Below are positions 17,233 through 25,025 of a stretch of DNA of 64,000 nucleotides, piece by piece. Positions within the stretch are counted from its first letter, which is position 1. Each line of letters starts with the position of its first letter. The notes below the pieces were generated by a model that did not search any database, had not been told where the DNA came from, and worked only from the letters and a program-made list of their open reading frames with translations. The translations under genes were made by a program, and so were the position numbers. Source of the stretch: Perlucidibaca aquatica (GTDB taxonomy: Bacteria; Pseudomonadota; Gammaproteobacteria; Pseudomonadales; Moraxellaceae); the NCBI RefSeq assembly GCF_001676655.1, contig NZ_LZDB01000002.1, forward strand, positions 558,001 to 622,000, given 5' to 3'.

Positions 17233-18888
17233 TCAGGCGCTGAGCGCCCGCCCGGCAGCCGATAACACGGCTTGCAGGGCGGCGGCGGTGGTGTCTTCGG
17301 CGAGCGCCACGGCCTCGCCAATCTGCTCGCCTTGACGGATTCGCACGCAGGCCATGGCATTGGCGCCGGTGTTATTGCCCAGCGAAAACTCATCAAAACC
17401 TTCCACCTCCAGCACTAAGCCGGTTTTCAGGCTAATGGCAGCAATGAGCGCGCCCACCACGCCACTGCCTTGGCCTTGAAGAACCGTGCCTTGGCTCAGT
17501 GTAATACTGGCCGTCACGATGTCGTCGGCTCGATCCAAGGTGTAGCCATTTAAGCGCCAGCCTTCGGGGGTGGCCACATAGTGCTGCTGGAATAGGGCAT
17601 GGATGCGGCTGGCATCGACTTCGCCGCCACCACGCTCCGCATCCTCCTGCACCACACGCGAAAACGCGATCTGCAACCAGCGCGGCAGGGTGATGCCGAA
17701 CTGCTGCTCCAGCACATGCAGCACGCCGCCTTTGCCAGACTGCGAGTTAATGCGCACCACTTCCTCGTAGCGACGACCCAAATCACGCGGGTCTATGGGT
17801 AAGTAGGCCACATCCCACGGGTGTTCGGCGGAAACATCTTCAGTCTGGTTGTTCAGGCATTTGCGGATGGCGTCCTGATGGCTGCCGGAAAAGGCTGTGA
17901 ACACCAGCTCGCCGGCATAGGCATGGCGCGGATGCGTGGCTATTTCGGTCACGGCCTGCACGGTGTCGATGACGCTGCGCATGTCGGAGAAATCCAGCTT
18001 AGGGTCCACGCCTTGGCTGTACAGGTTCATGGCCATGGTGACCAGGTCCATGTTGCCGGTGCGCTCGCCATTGCCAAGTAGGGTGCCTTCCACGCGATCA
18101 GCACCGGCCATAACACCGAGTTCGGCTGCTGCCACGCCGCAGCCGCGATCATTGTGCGTGTGCAGCGACACCGTGACGTGCTCGCGATGAAGCATGTGCT
18201 CCAGCATCCATTCCACACTGTCGGCAAAGACATTGGGCGTGCTGACTTCAACAGTAGCCGGCAGATTAATAATCACGGCTTGCCCGTGTTGTGGCTGCCA
18301 CGCCTCAATCACCGCATTAACGACCTCGGCGGCCACCGGCAGTTCGGTGCCGGTAAAACTCTCAGGCGAGTACTGAAATGTCCATTGGGTTTCTGGGTGT
18401 TGTGCCGCGTGCTCGGCCACACAGTGGGCGCCCGCAACGGCAATGGCTTTCACGCCGGCCACATCGGTACGGAACACCTGCTCGCGCTGTGTGCGGGATG
18501 TGGAGTTGTAGACATGCACAATGGCGCGTTTGGCGCCTTTCAGCGATGCGTAGGTGCGTGCAATCAATTCCGGACGCGCCTGCGTTAAGACTTGAATAGT
18601 GACGTCGTCCGGAATTTGCTGCTGCTCGATGAGCTGGCGCACGAAATCAAAGTCGGGCTGTGAGGCCGCTGGAAATCCAACCTCAATTTCTTTGAAGCCA
18701 ACCTTCACCAGCAACAGGAACAAACGCGTTTTCTGCTCAACCGTCATGGGCTTGACCAAGGCCTGATTACCATCGCGCAGATCCACGGCGCACCAGCGCG
18801 GGGCTTGTGTGATGACCTGGTCAGGCCAGCGGCGTTGCGGGCGAACGACCACGGGCGTGGGGCGGTATTTGCGGAAATCGTAAGCCAT
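17233..18888 (-). CDS. leuA: 2-isopropylmalate synthase
   Basis: LeuA condenses acetyl-CoA with 2-ketoisovalerate, the first step of leucine synthesis, and is normally feedback-inhibited by leucine through a C-terminal regulatory domain. This is the long form (551 residues, as in Pseudomonas and yeast). The TIM barrel has DLRDGNQAL at the start, the metal ligands HTHNDRGCG, and GNGERTGN; the C-terminal LeuA dimer domain covers about 430-551. I chose the ATG at 18888 with GGAGCAG just upstream; a longer frame from 18972 would add 28 residues of unlikely sequence. It is divergent from an Lrp-type regulator gene. Confidence 0.95.
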   Translation of the reverse strand: MAYDFRKYRPTPVVVRPQRRWPDQVITQAPRWCAVDLRDGNQALVKPMTVEQKTRLFLLLVKVGFKEIEVGFPAASQPDFDFVRQLIEQQQIPDDVTIQVLTQARPELIARTYASLKGAKRAIVHVYNSTSRTQREQVFRTDVAGVKAIAVAGAHCVAEHAAQHPETQWTFQYSPESFTGTELPVAAEVVNAVIEAWQPQHGQAVIINLPATVEVSTPNVFADSVEWMLEHMLHREHVTVSLHTHNDRGCGVAAAELGVMAGADRVEGTLLGNGERTGNMDLVTMAMNLYSQGVDPKLDFSDMRSVIDTVQAVTEIATHPRHAYAGELVFTAFSGSHQDAIRKCLNNQTEDVSAEHPWDVAYLPIDPRDLGRRYEEVVRINSQSGKGGVLHVLEQQFGITLPRWLQIAFSRVVQEDAERGGGEVDASRIHALFQQHYVATPEGWRLNGYTLDRADDIVTASITLSQGTVLQGQGSGVVGALIAAISLKTGLVLEVEGFDEFSLGNNTGANAMACVRIRQGEQIGEAVALAEDTTAAALQAVLSAAGRALSA

Positions 18889-18999
18889 GGTGCTGCTCCT
18901 GACTGAGCGTGGTCTGAATAGGTGAGCAGTGTAGGGCGGCCGTTGCGCAATGTGCTTGCGAAAATCTGGCATTAAGACTATTAATTGGTGAATGCTGCT

Positions 19000-19028
19000 A
19001 ATTTATTTGATTTAACCGGTGATAAATT
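19000..19028. promoter_or_regulatory. AT-rich inverted repeat between leuA and the Lrp-type gene
   Basis: AATTTAT (19000-19006) and ATAAATT (19022-19028) are 7-base inverted arms 15 bases apart, ending 3 bases before the regulator start. It lies in the shared divergent leader and could be a self-binding site of the Lrp-type protein. Spacing and AT content fit; nothing more specific supports it. Confidence 0.3.
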
Positions 19029-19031
19029 GTG

Positions 19032-19517
19032 ATGAGTGGGGTTTCTACGAAATTTGATCGGCACGATAGGCTGATTTTGGCTGCTTTGCAGCAGGACGGC
19101 AGTTTGTCTAATTTGGAGTTGGCGGATCGTGTCGGCTTGTCGCCATCTCCCTGTTCTCGGCGGGTGCAAAAACTCGAAGAGAGCGGGGTCATTCGCGGGC
19201 GGGCTGCGCTGCTCGATAGCAAGTCGCTGGGCTTGGGCCTGACGGTGCTGATTCAAATCAGCATGGATCGCCACACGCCCGAGCGCTTCGAAAACTTCGA
19301 GGCTACGGTGCGCGCGTTTGAAGAAGTGCAACAGTGCTACCTCATTACGGGTCAGAGTGCAGATTACCTGCTGAAAGTCGTGGTGCCAGACATGGATGCC
19401 TACCAAGCGTTCTTGCTCGACAAGGTCACACGCATTGAAGGGGTGAGCGGCGTGCATTCGAGCTTCGTCATGCGAAAAGTGGTGGATACCACGGCCTTAC
19501 CGCTGAGTTATCTCTGA
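19032..19517 (+). CDS. Lrp/AsnC family transcriptional regulator
   Basis: The 161-residue protein has the N-terminal winged HTH of the family (DRLILAALQQDGSLSNLELA, then DRVGLSPSPCSRRVQKLEESG, about residues 12-55) and a C-terminal RAM ligand-sensing domain (from about 70; VQQCYLITGQSADYLLKVVV and the VTRIEGVSGVHSSFVMRKVV end). Such proteins bind amino acids and regulate neighbours. Divergence from leuA makes branched-chain amino acid control the simplest hypothesis. I used the ATG at 19032 rather than the GTG one codon earlier. Confidence 0.9.
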   Translation: MSGVSTKFDRHDRLILAALQQDGSLSNLELADRVGLSPSPCSRRVQKLEESGVIRGRAALLDSKSLGLGLTVLIQISMDRHTPERFENFEATVRAFEEVQQCYLITGQSADYLLKVVVPDMDAYQAFLLDKVTRIEGVSGVHSSFVMRKVVDTTALPLSYL

Positions 19518-19575
19518 GTTTTCCACTGACTTGCACATTCCTTGCGCAGACGAGCATCTTTTTCTGACAAGCGTG

Positions 19576-19611
19576 TTGACAGCCTTACTCGGCATCCCTA
19601 AGATTCGCGCC
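19576..19611 (+). promoter_or_regulatory. Promoter of the tRNA-Ala / tRNA-Glu operon
   Basis: TTGACA (19576-19581), exactly 17 bases, then TAAGAT (19599-19604), followed by TCGCGCC. A near-consensus promoter with the GC-rich discriminator of stringently controlled stable RNA genes. Confidence 0.85.
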
Positions 19612-19649
19612 ACTGAACGACGACACACCCAGATGTCGTTCTGTAACGT

Positions 19650-19725
<76 letters not shown>

Positions 19726-19730
19726 CGTTT

Positions 19731-19805
19731 GGCCCCATCGTCTAGCGGTTAGGACATCGCCCTTTCACGGCGGTAACCCGGGTTCGATTCCCGGTGGGGT
19801 CACCA
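19731..19805 (+). tRNA. tRNA-Glu (anticodon TTC)
   Basis: A 75-base cloverleaf with acceptor GGCCCCA/TGGGGTC, anticodon loop CTTTCAC (TTC), T-loop GTTCGAT and encoded CCA. It follows tRNA-Ala by 5 bases, so both come from one precursor. Confidence 0.97.
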
Positions 19806-19811
19806 TATAGC

Positions 19812-19841
19812 AAAGCCCAGTCAGCAATGACTGGGCTTTTT
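19812..19841 (+). terminator. Rho-independent terminator of the tRNA operon
   Basis: AAAGCCCAGTCA (19812-19823), tetraloop GCAA, TGACTGGGCTTT (19828-19839), then T residues. The stem is 12 perfect pairs. Confidence 0.93.
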
Positions 19842-19895
19842 GCTTTCAGAGCGGCGCGGGTTCATGATGGTTTTCTCGACGCAAAGGAACCGGTC

Positions 19896-20129
19896 ATGGA
19901 TACTTCCGCGCACTGTCTCAACAGTCTGTTTGCTCAGTTAGGTTTGCCCGGTAGCGATGAGGCCATTGCCGCCTTCGCTGCGCAGCATCGCGTGGCCAGT
20001 GACGTACTGCTGCATCGCGCCGAATGCTGGTCGCCGGTTCAGGCGCAGTTCATTCGCGATGCCATGCGCGAAGACTCCGACTGGGCTGCCGCCGTCGATC
20101 AACTCAATGCCTTGATGCACCGCGCATGA
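19896..20129 (+). CDS. DUF2789 family protein
   Basis: From the ATG at 19896 (AAAGGAA upstream) the protein is 77 residues. The pattern [18 protein letters not shown] ... [23 protein letters not shown] is that of DUF2789, a small soluble helical family common in Pseudomonas and Acinetobacter, without known function. The frame continues upstream through the terminator, which is not real coding. Its stop overlaps the fumC start (ATGA), so the two are translationally coupled. Confidence 0.85.
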   Translation: MDTSAHCLNSLFAQLGLPGSDEAIAAFAAQHRVASDVLLHRAECWSPVQAQFIRDAMREDSDWAAAVDQLNALMHRA

Positions 20130-21523
20130 GCGCCCAGATCACGCGCACAGAGACCGACAGCTTCGGAGCCATCGAGGTGCCGGCAGATCGTTATTGGGGC
20201 GCGCAGACGCAACGCTCGTTGCAGAATTTTGATATCGGCGGCGAGCGCCTGCCTGCGCCGTTGATTCGTGCGCTGGGCATGGTCAAACACTGCGCCGCCC
20301 GCGCCAATCTCACGCTCGGACGCATCGAGTCGAGGCTGGGCGAGGCCATTGCTGAGGCAGCGCTGTCGGTGATGGATGGCAGCCTGGATGAGCACTTTCC
20401 ACTCGTAGTTTGGCAGACCGGCTCGGGTACACAGTCGAACATGAACGCCAACGAGGTCATCGCCAATCTCGCCAGTCAGCGCCTCGGCGGTGTCATGGGC
20501 AGCAAGCTGCCATTACACCCCAACGATCACTGCAACCTTAGTCAGTCATCCAACGACAGCTTCCCGACGGCCATGCACATTGCCGCTGTCGAGGAGATTC
20601 ACGGCCGCCTGCAGCCGGCGTTGCGGCATCTGCAGCAGGCGCTGGCTGCGCGTGCCGAGGACTGGCAGCACATCATCAAGATCGGCCGCACGCATTTGCA
20701 GGATGCCACGCCGCTGACGCTGGGCCAGGAGTTCTCCGGCTATGCTATGCAGCTGCAGCTCGGTCTGGCACGTGTGCACGATGCCTTGCCGCGTCTGTAT
20801 CCTCTGGCGCAGGGTGGCACCGCCGTGGGCACCGGCCTGAATGCGCCCATCGGTTTCGACAAACTGTTTGCGGCTGAGGTGGCGCGCTGTACCGGCCTGC
20901 CGTTTGTCACGGCGCTGAACAAGTTCGAGGCGCTGGCCAGCCACGATGCGCTGGTCGAGCTGTCGGGCGTGCTCAACACGCTGGCGGTCAGCCTCAACAA
21001 GATTGCTAACGATATCCGGCTGCTTGGTTCCGGGCCGCGCTCCGGTCTCGGGGAGTTGGCGCTGCCGGAGAATGAGCCGGGCTCGTCGATCATGCCGGGC
21101 AAGGTCAATCCGACCCAGTGCGAGGCGCTGACCATGGTCTGCGCGCAGGTCATGGGCAACCACGTGACGGTTACCATTGCCGGCGCTCAAGGGCATTTCG
21201 AGCTCAATGTGTTCAAGCCCGTCATTGCCTACAACGTGCTGCAGTCCATTCGCTTACTGGCGGATGCTGCGCGCAGCTTAACCGATCATTGCATCAGTGG
21301 CATGACCGCCAACGAAGCGCGCATTGCCGAGCTGGTGGAGCGTTCGCTGATGCTGGTAACAGCGCTGGCGCCGGAAATTGGCTACGACAACGCGGCGTTG
21401 ATTGCCAAGCGTGCGCATCACAACGGTACAACGCTGCGTGAGGAGGCGGTGGGCGGTGGCTTTGTCAGCGCCGAGGCCTTTGACCGCGTGGTGCGGCCAG
21501 AGCAGATGCTGGGGCCGTGTTAA
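20126..21523 (+). CDS. fumC: Fumarate hydratase class II
   Basis: FumC is the oxygen-stable, iron-free fumarase of the TCA cycle. The product is 465 residues, the normal length. Family marks are the [20 protein letters not shown] start, [12 protein letters not shown], the [18 protein letters not shown] active-site helix, and the signature [11 protein letters not shown] (residues 319-329) carrying the catalytic Ser. I chose the ATG at 20126 because it matches the family start; a longer frame from 20024 would run inside the DUF2789 gene. Confidence 0.96.
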   Translation: MSAQITRTETDSFGAIEVPADRYWGAQTQRSLQNFDIGGERLPAPLIRALGMVKHCAARANLTLGRIESRLGEAIAEAALSVMDGSLDEHFPLVVWQTGSGTQSNMNANEVIANLASQRLGGVMGSKLPLHPNDHCNLSQSSNDSFPTAMHIAAVEEIHGRLQPALRHLQQALAARAEDWQHIIKIGRTHLQDATPLTLGQEFSGYAMQLQLGLARVHDALPRLYPLAQGGTAVGTGLNAPIGFDKLFAAEVARCTGLPFVTALNKFEALASHDALVELSGVLNTLAVSLNKIANDIRLLGSGPRSGLGELALPENEPGSSIMPGKVNPTQCEALTMVCAQVMGNHVTVTIAGAQGHFELNVFKPVIAYNVLQSIRLLADAARSLTDHCISGMTANEARIAELVERSLMLVTALAPEIGYDNAALIAKRAHHNGTTLREEAVGGGFVSAEAFDRVVRPEQMLGPC

Positions 21524-21526
21524 GTG

Positions 21527-21567
21527 CCAAGCCTGTTAAAAGGATGTTCTTAACTCATTAGGCTTGG
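21527..21567. other. Two-part inverted repeat after fumC
   Basis: CCAAGCCT (21527-21534) pairs with AGGCTTGG (21560-21567), and inside it GTTAA (21535-21539) pairs with TTAAC (21550-21554), leaving a 5-base bulge. No T-run follows on the plus strand, so it may be a processing or stability hairpin rather than a standard terminator. Confidence 0.4.
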
Positions 21568-21610
21568 ATGTACCATCAGCGCATCACCGCACAATAACTA
21601 GAAGAAGATC

Positions 21611-22570
21611 ATGATGCGTCAAATACTTTGCTTGTTGCCCTTGCTGCTGGCTGCCTGCGGCGAAGAACAAGACTCTGCCCTTACGCGAACGCTGCCGCCT
21701 TTGTGTGTTTCAACTACCTGTGGCCAGGTGATGGATATCGCCACCATTCCGGATGCGGAAAACACACTAACAACGCCCGATGGTCGAGTTTTTGTGTCGG
21801 GTGGCACGGGCGTTTTCGAGTTGAAGCGCAGTGGTGATCGCTACACGGCCACACCGATTAATGAGGATGCGGGTAATTTCACTGGCCTGGCGCAGCGGGG
21901 CGATGTGCTCTACGCCAACGCGTTTGATGGCCAACTTTATGCGGCACGCCTAACGGCTAGCCCTCAGTTGCACGCCATTCATGATTTGGGCTTGGCCGCA
22001 CCCAATGGCCTCGCTACCGGCCCAGAGGGTGCGCTCTACTTAAGTAATGGCCCGTTGGCGACCAGCGCATTGCCAGATCCCAAAATTGTGCGAGTACAGC
22101 TGGATCCGGCCGACCCGTTTAAGGTCACAAAACAAGAAGACTGGCTGGCGACTGGCCTGACTGCGCCTAATGGCGTCGCGATTCGTGGCCGCGAACTCTA
22201 TGTGACCGATAGCAGCCTGTTGCCACCCGCCTTGGGACGCATTGAGCGCATTCTAATCACCCGTGATGGCTTGCCCGGTGAGCGCCACGTCATCGCCACG
22301 CTGCCTTCCATTGCCGATGATTTGAGTGTGGTGGGCGAGGGCCTGCTGGTGTCGCTTTTTGTGCAGGGCAGTGTGGCGCTGATCGGCTTTGATGGCGCGA
22401 TACTGCAACAGACCCATCCGCTAGGTTTGGCTTTCCCCTCCAGTGTGCGCCTAACGAGTGGCCCCCTTTTTGCGCCAGGCGATGTGCTGATTACGCAAAA
22501 AGGCATCCTGGGCGATACGTCATCGCCTTATGGCAACCGCTTGAGTATCCTCAGACCGAACGCGCGTTAA
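21611..22570 (+). CDS. SMP-30/gluconolactonase-like beta-propeller lipoprotein
   Basis: The 319-residue protein begins with a lipoprotein signal (MMRQILCLLPLLLAAC; lipobox LAAC, Cys16). The rest has repeated propeller-type blades with motifs such as APNGLATGPEGALYLSN (about residue 135) and TAPNGVAIRGRELYVTDS (about 190), as in the SMP-30/gluconolactonase/LRE or NHL-like group. A metal-binding Asn/Asp pattern is plausible (APNG, TDSS). I cannot assign a substrate. It is a single gene between fumC and a small membrane protein. Confidence 0.6.
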   Translation: MMRQILCLLPLLLAACGEEQDSALTRTLPPLCVSTTCGQVMDIATIPDAENTLTTPDGRVFVSGGTGVFELKRSGDRYTATPINEDAGNFTGLAQRGDVLYANAFDGQLYAARLTASPQLHAIHDLGLAAPNGLATGPEGALYLSNGPLATSALPDPKIVRVQLDPADPFKVTKQEDWLATGLTAPNGVAIRGRELYVTDSSLLPPALGRIERILITRDGLPGERHVIATLPSIADDLSVVGEGLLVSLFVQGSVALIGFDGAILQQTHPLGLAFPSSVRLTSGPLFAPGDVLITQKGILGDTSSPYGNRLSILRPNAR

Positions 22571-22611
22571 TGCGTGTATCGATTTAGTGTTTCAGACAAG
22601 GAGTTTGTGTC

Positions 22612-22839
22612 ATGCAGATTATTGGTTTTTTGATTATTGGTGCGATTGCCGGTTGGCTGGCCGGACTCATCATGAAGGGTGGCGGCAGTGGGCTGCTGGG
22701 CAATATGGTGATTGGTGTACTCGGGTCGGTCATCGGCGGCTTCTTGTTTCAATCGGTGGGCATTGCCGCCGGGGGCTTTGTAACGGCATTGATTGGCGCC
22801 ATCGTGCTGTTGTTTGTGGTGAACCTACTTCGCTCTTAA
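22612..22839 (+). CDS. GlsB/YeaQ/YmgE family stress-response membrane protein
   Basis: A 75-residue, very hydrophobic protein with three helices and the family pattern GAIAGWLAGLIMKGGGSGLLGNM ... VIGGFLFQ. These transglycosylase-associated proteins are induced by stress in many bacteria, but no enzyme activity is proven. AAGGAG lies 8 bases before the ATG, giving a firm start. Confidence 0.88.
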   Translation: MQIIGFLIIGAIAGWLAGLIMKGGGSGLLGNMVIGVLGSVIGGFLFQSVGIAAGGFVTALIGAIVLLFVVNLLRS

Positions 22840-22879
22840 CGAGCCTCCTTGCCACACGCGTTATCCACGCATTTCGTAA

Positions 22880-22908
22880 TTGACTTTGCGGTCATGCTCT
22901 TGTGTCAT
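22880..22908 (+). promoter_or_regulatory. Putative promoter of the SDR gene
   Basis: TTGACT (22880-22885), 17 bases, TGTCAT (22903-22908). The spacing is ideal and the -35 good; the -10 is weak. Confidence 0.4.
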
Positions 22909-22949
22909 GTGCGGGCATTTTCTGCCTGCTTTTGTCATAGGGATTTCTC

Positions 22950-23816
22950 ATGTCTTATCGTTCTGTATTTCGCACGGGCCTGTTTGCGGGCCAAACGCAT
23001 ATTGTGACCGGCGGCGGCTCCGGCATTGGCCGCTGCACTGCCCATGAGTTGGCTTCGTTAGGCGCGCATGTGGTGCTGGTGGGTCGCTCGGTTGAGCGCT
23101 TAGAAAAAACCGTGGCCGAGATTACTGAAGACGGCGGTTCGGCGTCGTATGTCAGCTTGGATATTCGTGAAGAGCAGGCGGTGAAGGATGCGGTAGCGCA
23201 GGTATTGGCTGAGCGCGGTGCCATTCATGGCTTGGTTAACAATGCCGGCGGCCAGTTTCCATCCCCACTAAGCATGATTTCTAAGAAGGGTTGGGATGCG
23301 GTGGTGAACAGCAATCTCACCGGCGGTTTCCTGTTTGCTCGCGAAGTATTTAATCAATACATGCAAGCGCATGGTGGCAGCATCGTAAACATTATTGCTG
23401 ACATGTGGCGTGGCATGCCGGGTATGGGTCACTCCGGAGCTGCACGGGCCGGCATGATGAGCTTTACTGAAACCGCTGCGGTGGAGTGGGCGTTTGCCGG
23501 TGTGCGCGTGAACTCGGTTGCGCCCGGATTTATTGCCTCCAGCGGCATGGATCGCTATGACCCGGCTTTCGCTGAAACCGTGATTCCGCAAATGCGTGGC
23601 TATATTCCCGCTAAGCGCATGGGCGATGAAGATGAGATCAGCAGCACTATCGTGTTTCTGTTGTCGCCAGCGGCATCCTATATGACCGGCGCTTGCCTCT
23701 GTGTGGACGGTGGCTCGTCGCTCAATACCAAGCTATTCCCCTTGCCAGAACATAACCGTATGCCAGCTCAGCACGCGTTCCATCGTGCCGTGAAGCCCAA
23801 GGCGGTTAAAGACTAA
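22950..23816 (+). CDS. Short-chain dehydrogenase, 2,4-dienoyl-CoA reductase-like
   Basis: The 288-residue SDR has the nucleotide-binding TGGGSGIG (residues 20-27) and NNAGG. In the catalytic region it reads MPGMGHSGAARAGMMSFTE, where the usual YXXXK is absent: His stands at the Tyr position and Arg at the later Lys position. Peroxisomal-type dienoyl-CoA reductases (HAGSAKA) have a similar layout, and many bacterial relatives show GAARAG. The following AVEWA...VRVNSVAPGFI agrees. It may act on enoyl- or dienoyl-CoA, but the substrate is inferred. Confidence 0.8.
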   Translation: MSYRSVFRTGLFAGQTHIVTGGGSGIGRCTAHELASLGAHVVLVGRSVERLEKTVAEITEDGGSASYVSLDIREEQAVKDAVAQVLAERGAIHGLVNNAGGQFPSPLSMISKKGWDAVVNSNLTGGFLFAREVFNQYMQAHGGSIVNIIADMWRGMPGMGHSGAARAGMMSFTETAAVEWAFAGVRVNSVAPGFIASSGMDRYDPAFAETVIPQMRGYIPAKRMGDEDEISSTIVFLLSPAASYMTGACLCVDGGSSLNTKLFPLPEHNRMPAQHAFHRAVKPKAVKD

Positions 23817-23839
23817 AGCCGATATAGACTCAGGCCGCA

Positions 23840-24886
23840 TTAGGGCAGTTGGCGTGTCTCACCAATAGCCCAGTGTGGAAACCGCTCAGGATCTACATCG
23901 GCGTTTGTTAAGGCCTGTGCTAGATCCTGGGGCGGTTGCTGAATGGTTTCATCCGTCAATATAAACGTACCCCAATGAATGCCAAGGCTCAGGCGCGACT
24001 GCACGTCTAAGTGGATTTGCACGGCTTGCGCTGGATCAATGTGTTGGCGCTGCATAAAGTCGCGTGGCAAATAGGCACCAATGGGAATCATGGCGAAATC
24101 CATCGCGCCGAAACGCGCATGGATATCGCGGAAGTCTTTGGAGTAGCCCGTGTCGCCGGCAAAAAATGCGTGCTTGCCGCGATGCTGAATCACGTAACCG
24201 CCCCACAGCGCTTCGTTCCTGTCCCCGAGCAAATTGCGCTTACTCCAGTGCTGCGTTGGCACCAGCGTGATACGCAGGTCATCGCGCAGGGTATGGCTGT
24301 GCCACCAGTCCAGCTCTTTGATGTGGGTAATTCCTTGCTGGCGCAGCAGTGCGGCATTGCCCAGAGGCACAATAAATAACGGTGGCCCACCGAGCTGCGC
24401 GTTGAGCTGTTTTAGGCTGGGCAGGTCGAGATGGTCGTAATGGTTGTGGGAGATCACCACCGCATCAACAAAGGGCAGTTTTTCCGGCGTTATGGGCGGC
24501 GGAGTCAACCGTTTCGGCCCTAGCCACGATAGGGGGGAGGCGCGCTCAGAAAAGATCGGGTCAGTGAGTACGCGAACGCCGTGACTATTCAGTAACACAC
24601 TGGCATGGCCTAGCCAGGTGGCCGAACGACCTTGGCTGGTCGTGAGTTGGGATGGGTCGACGGCTTGCCAAGGGACGAGGTCGGCACGTTGCTCCGGCGC
24701 ATCACGCAACAGTCGCTGCCATTGCCAGCGAAAGAAGTCGCCCATGTCGGGCTCGCGACCCGGATAGTTATTGTGAAAACCCTCGCGGCTGTGATGTGCT
24801 TTTTGGCTATCGAAGTAGGCATTTTGTGTCTGGCAGGACACAAGCAGCGGAAAGCCTAGTAAGAGTAAGAACATTTTCAACGGCAT
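23840..24886 (-). CDS. MBL-fold metallo-hydrolase lipoprotein (UlaG/NAPE-PLD-like)
   Basis: From the ATG at 24886 the protein is 348 residues with a lipoprotein signal (lipobox LVSC, Cys18); an ATG six codons earlier is possible. The metallo-beta-lactamase motifs are SHNHYDHLD, a middle His in PTQHWSKRN, GDTGYSKD, and the last His in LGIHWGTF. The WLGHASVLLNSHGVRVLTDP stretch is typical of the group that includes NAPE-phospholipase D and RomA. It is likely anchored in the envelope and may hydrolyse a phosphodiester lipid, but no substrate can be stated. Confidence 0.8.
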   Translation of the reverse strand: MPLKMFLLLLGFPLLVSCQTQNAYFDSQKAHHSREGFHNNYPGREPDMGDFFRWQWQRLLRDAPEQRADLVPWQAVDPSQLTTSQGRSATWLGHASVLLNSHGVRVLTDPIFSERASPLSWLGPKRLTPPPITPEKLPFVDAVVISHNHYDHLDLPSLKQLNAQLGGPPLFIVPLGNAALLRQQGITHIKELDWWHSHTLRDDLRITLVPTQHWSKRNLLGDRNEALWGGYVIQHRGKHAFFAGDTGYSKDFRDIHARFGAMDFAMIPIGAYLPRDFMQRQHIDPAQAVQIHLDVQSRLSLGIHWGTFILTDETIQQPPQDLAQALTNADVDPERFPHWAIGETRQLP

Positions 24887-25025
24887 AGCGGCTATCGCAG
24901 TCAATCAGTTAGTTGCGATAGTGCCGATAATTGCCGGTATTGACAGCTGTTCAGGCGCGCAATTTCCGAGATTTGGCCTAAACTCAGGTCAACTGTTTTT
25001 ACCCATTTTTATCAGGGAGCCAGAT

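Noticed and set aside
17220..17238. Hairpin GCCTGA/TCAGGC as a terminator between gltX and leuA
   Set aside because: Six pairs and no T-run on either strand.
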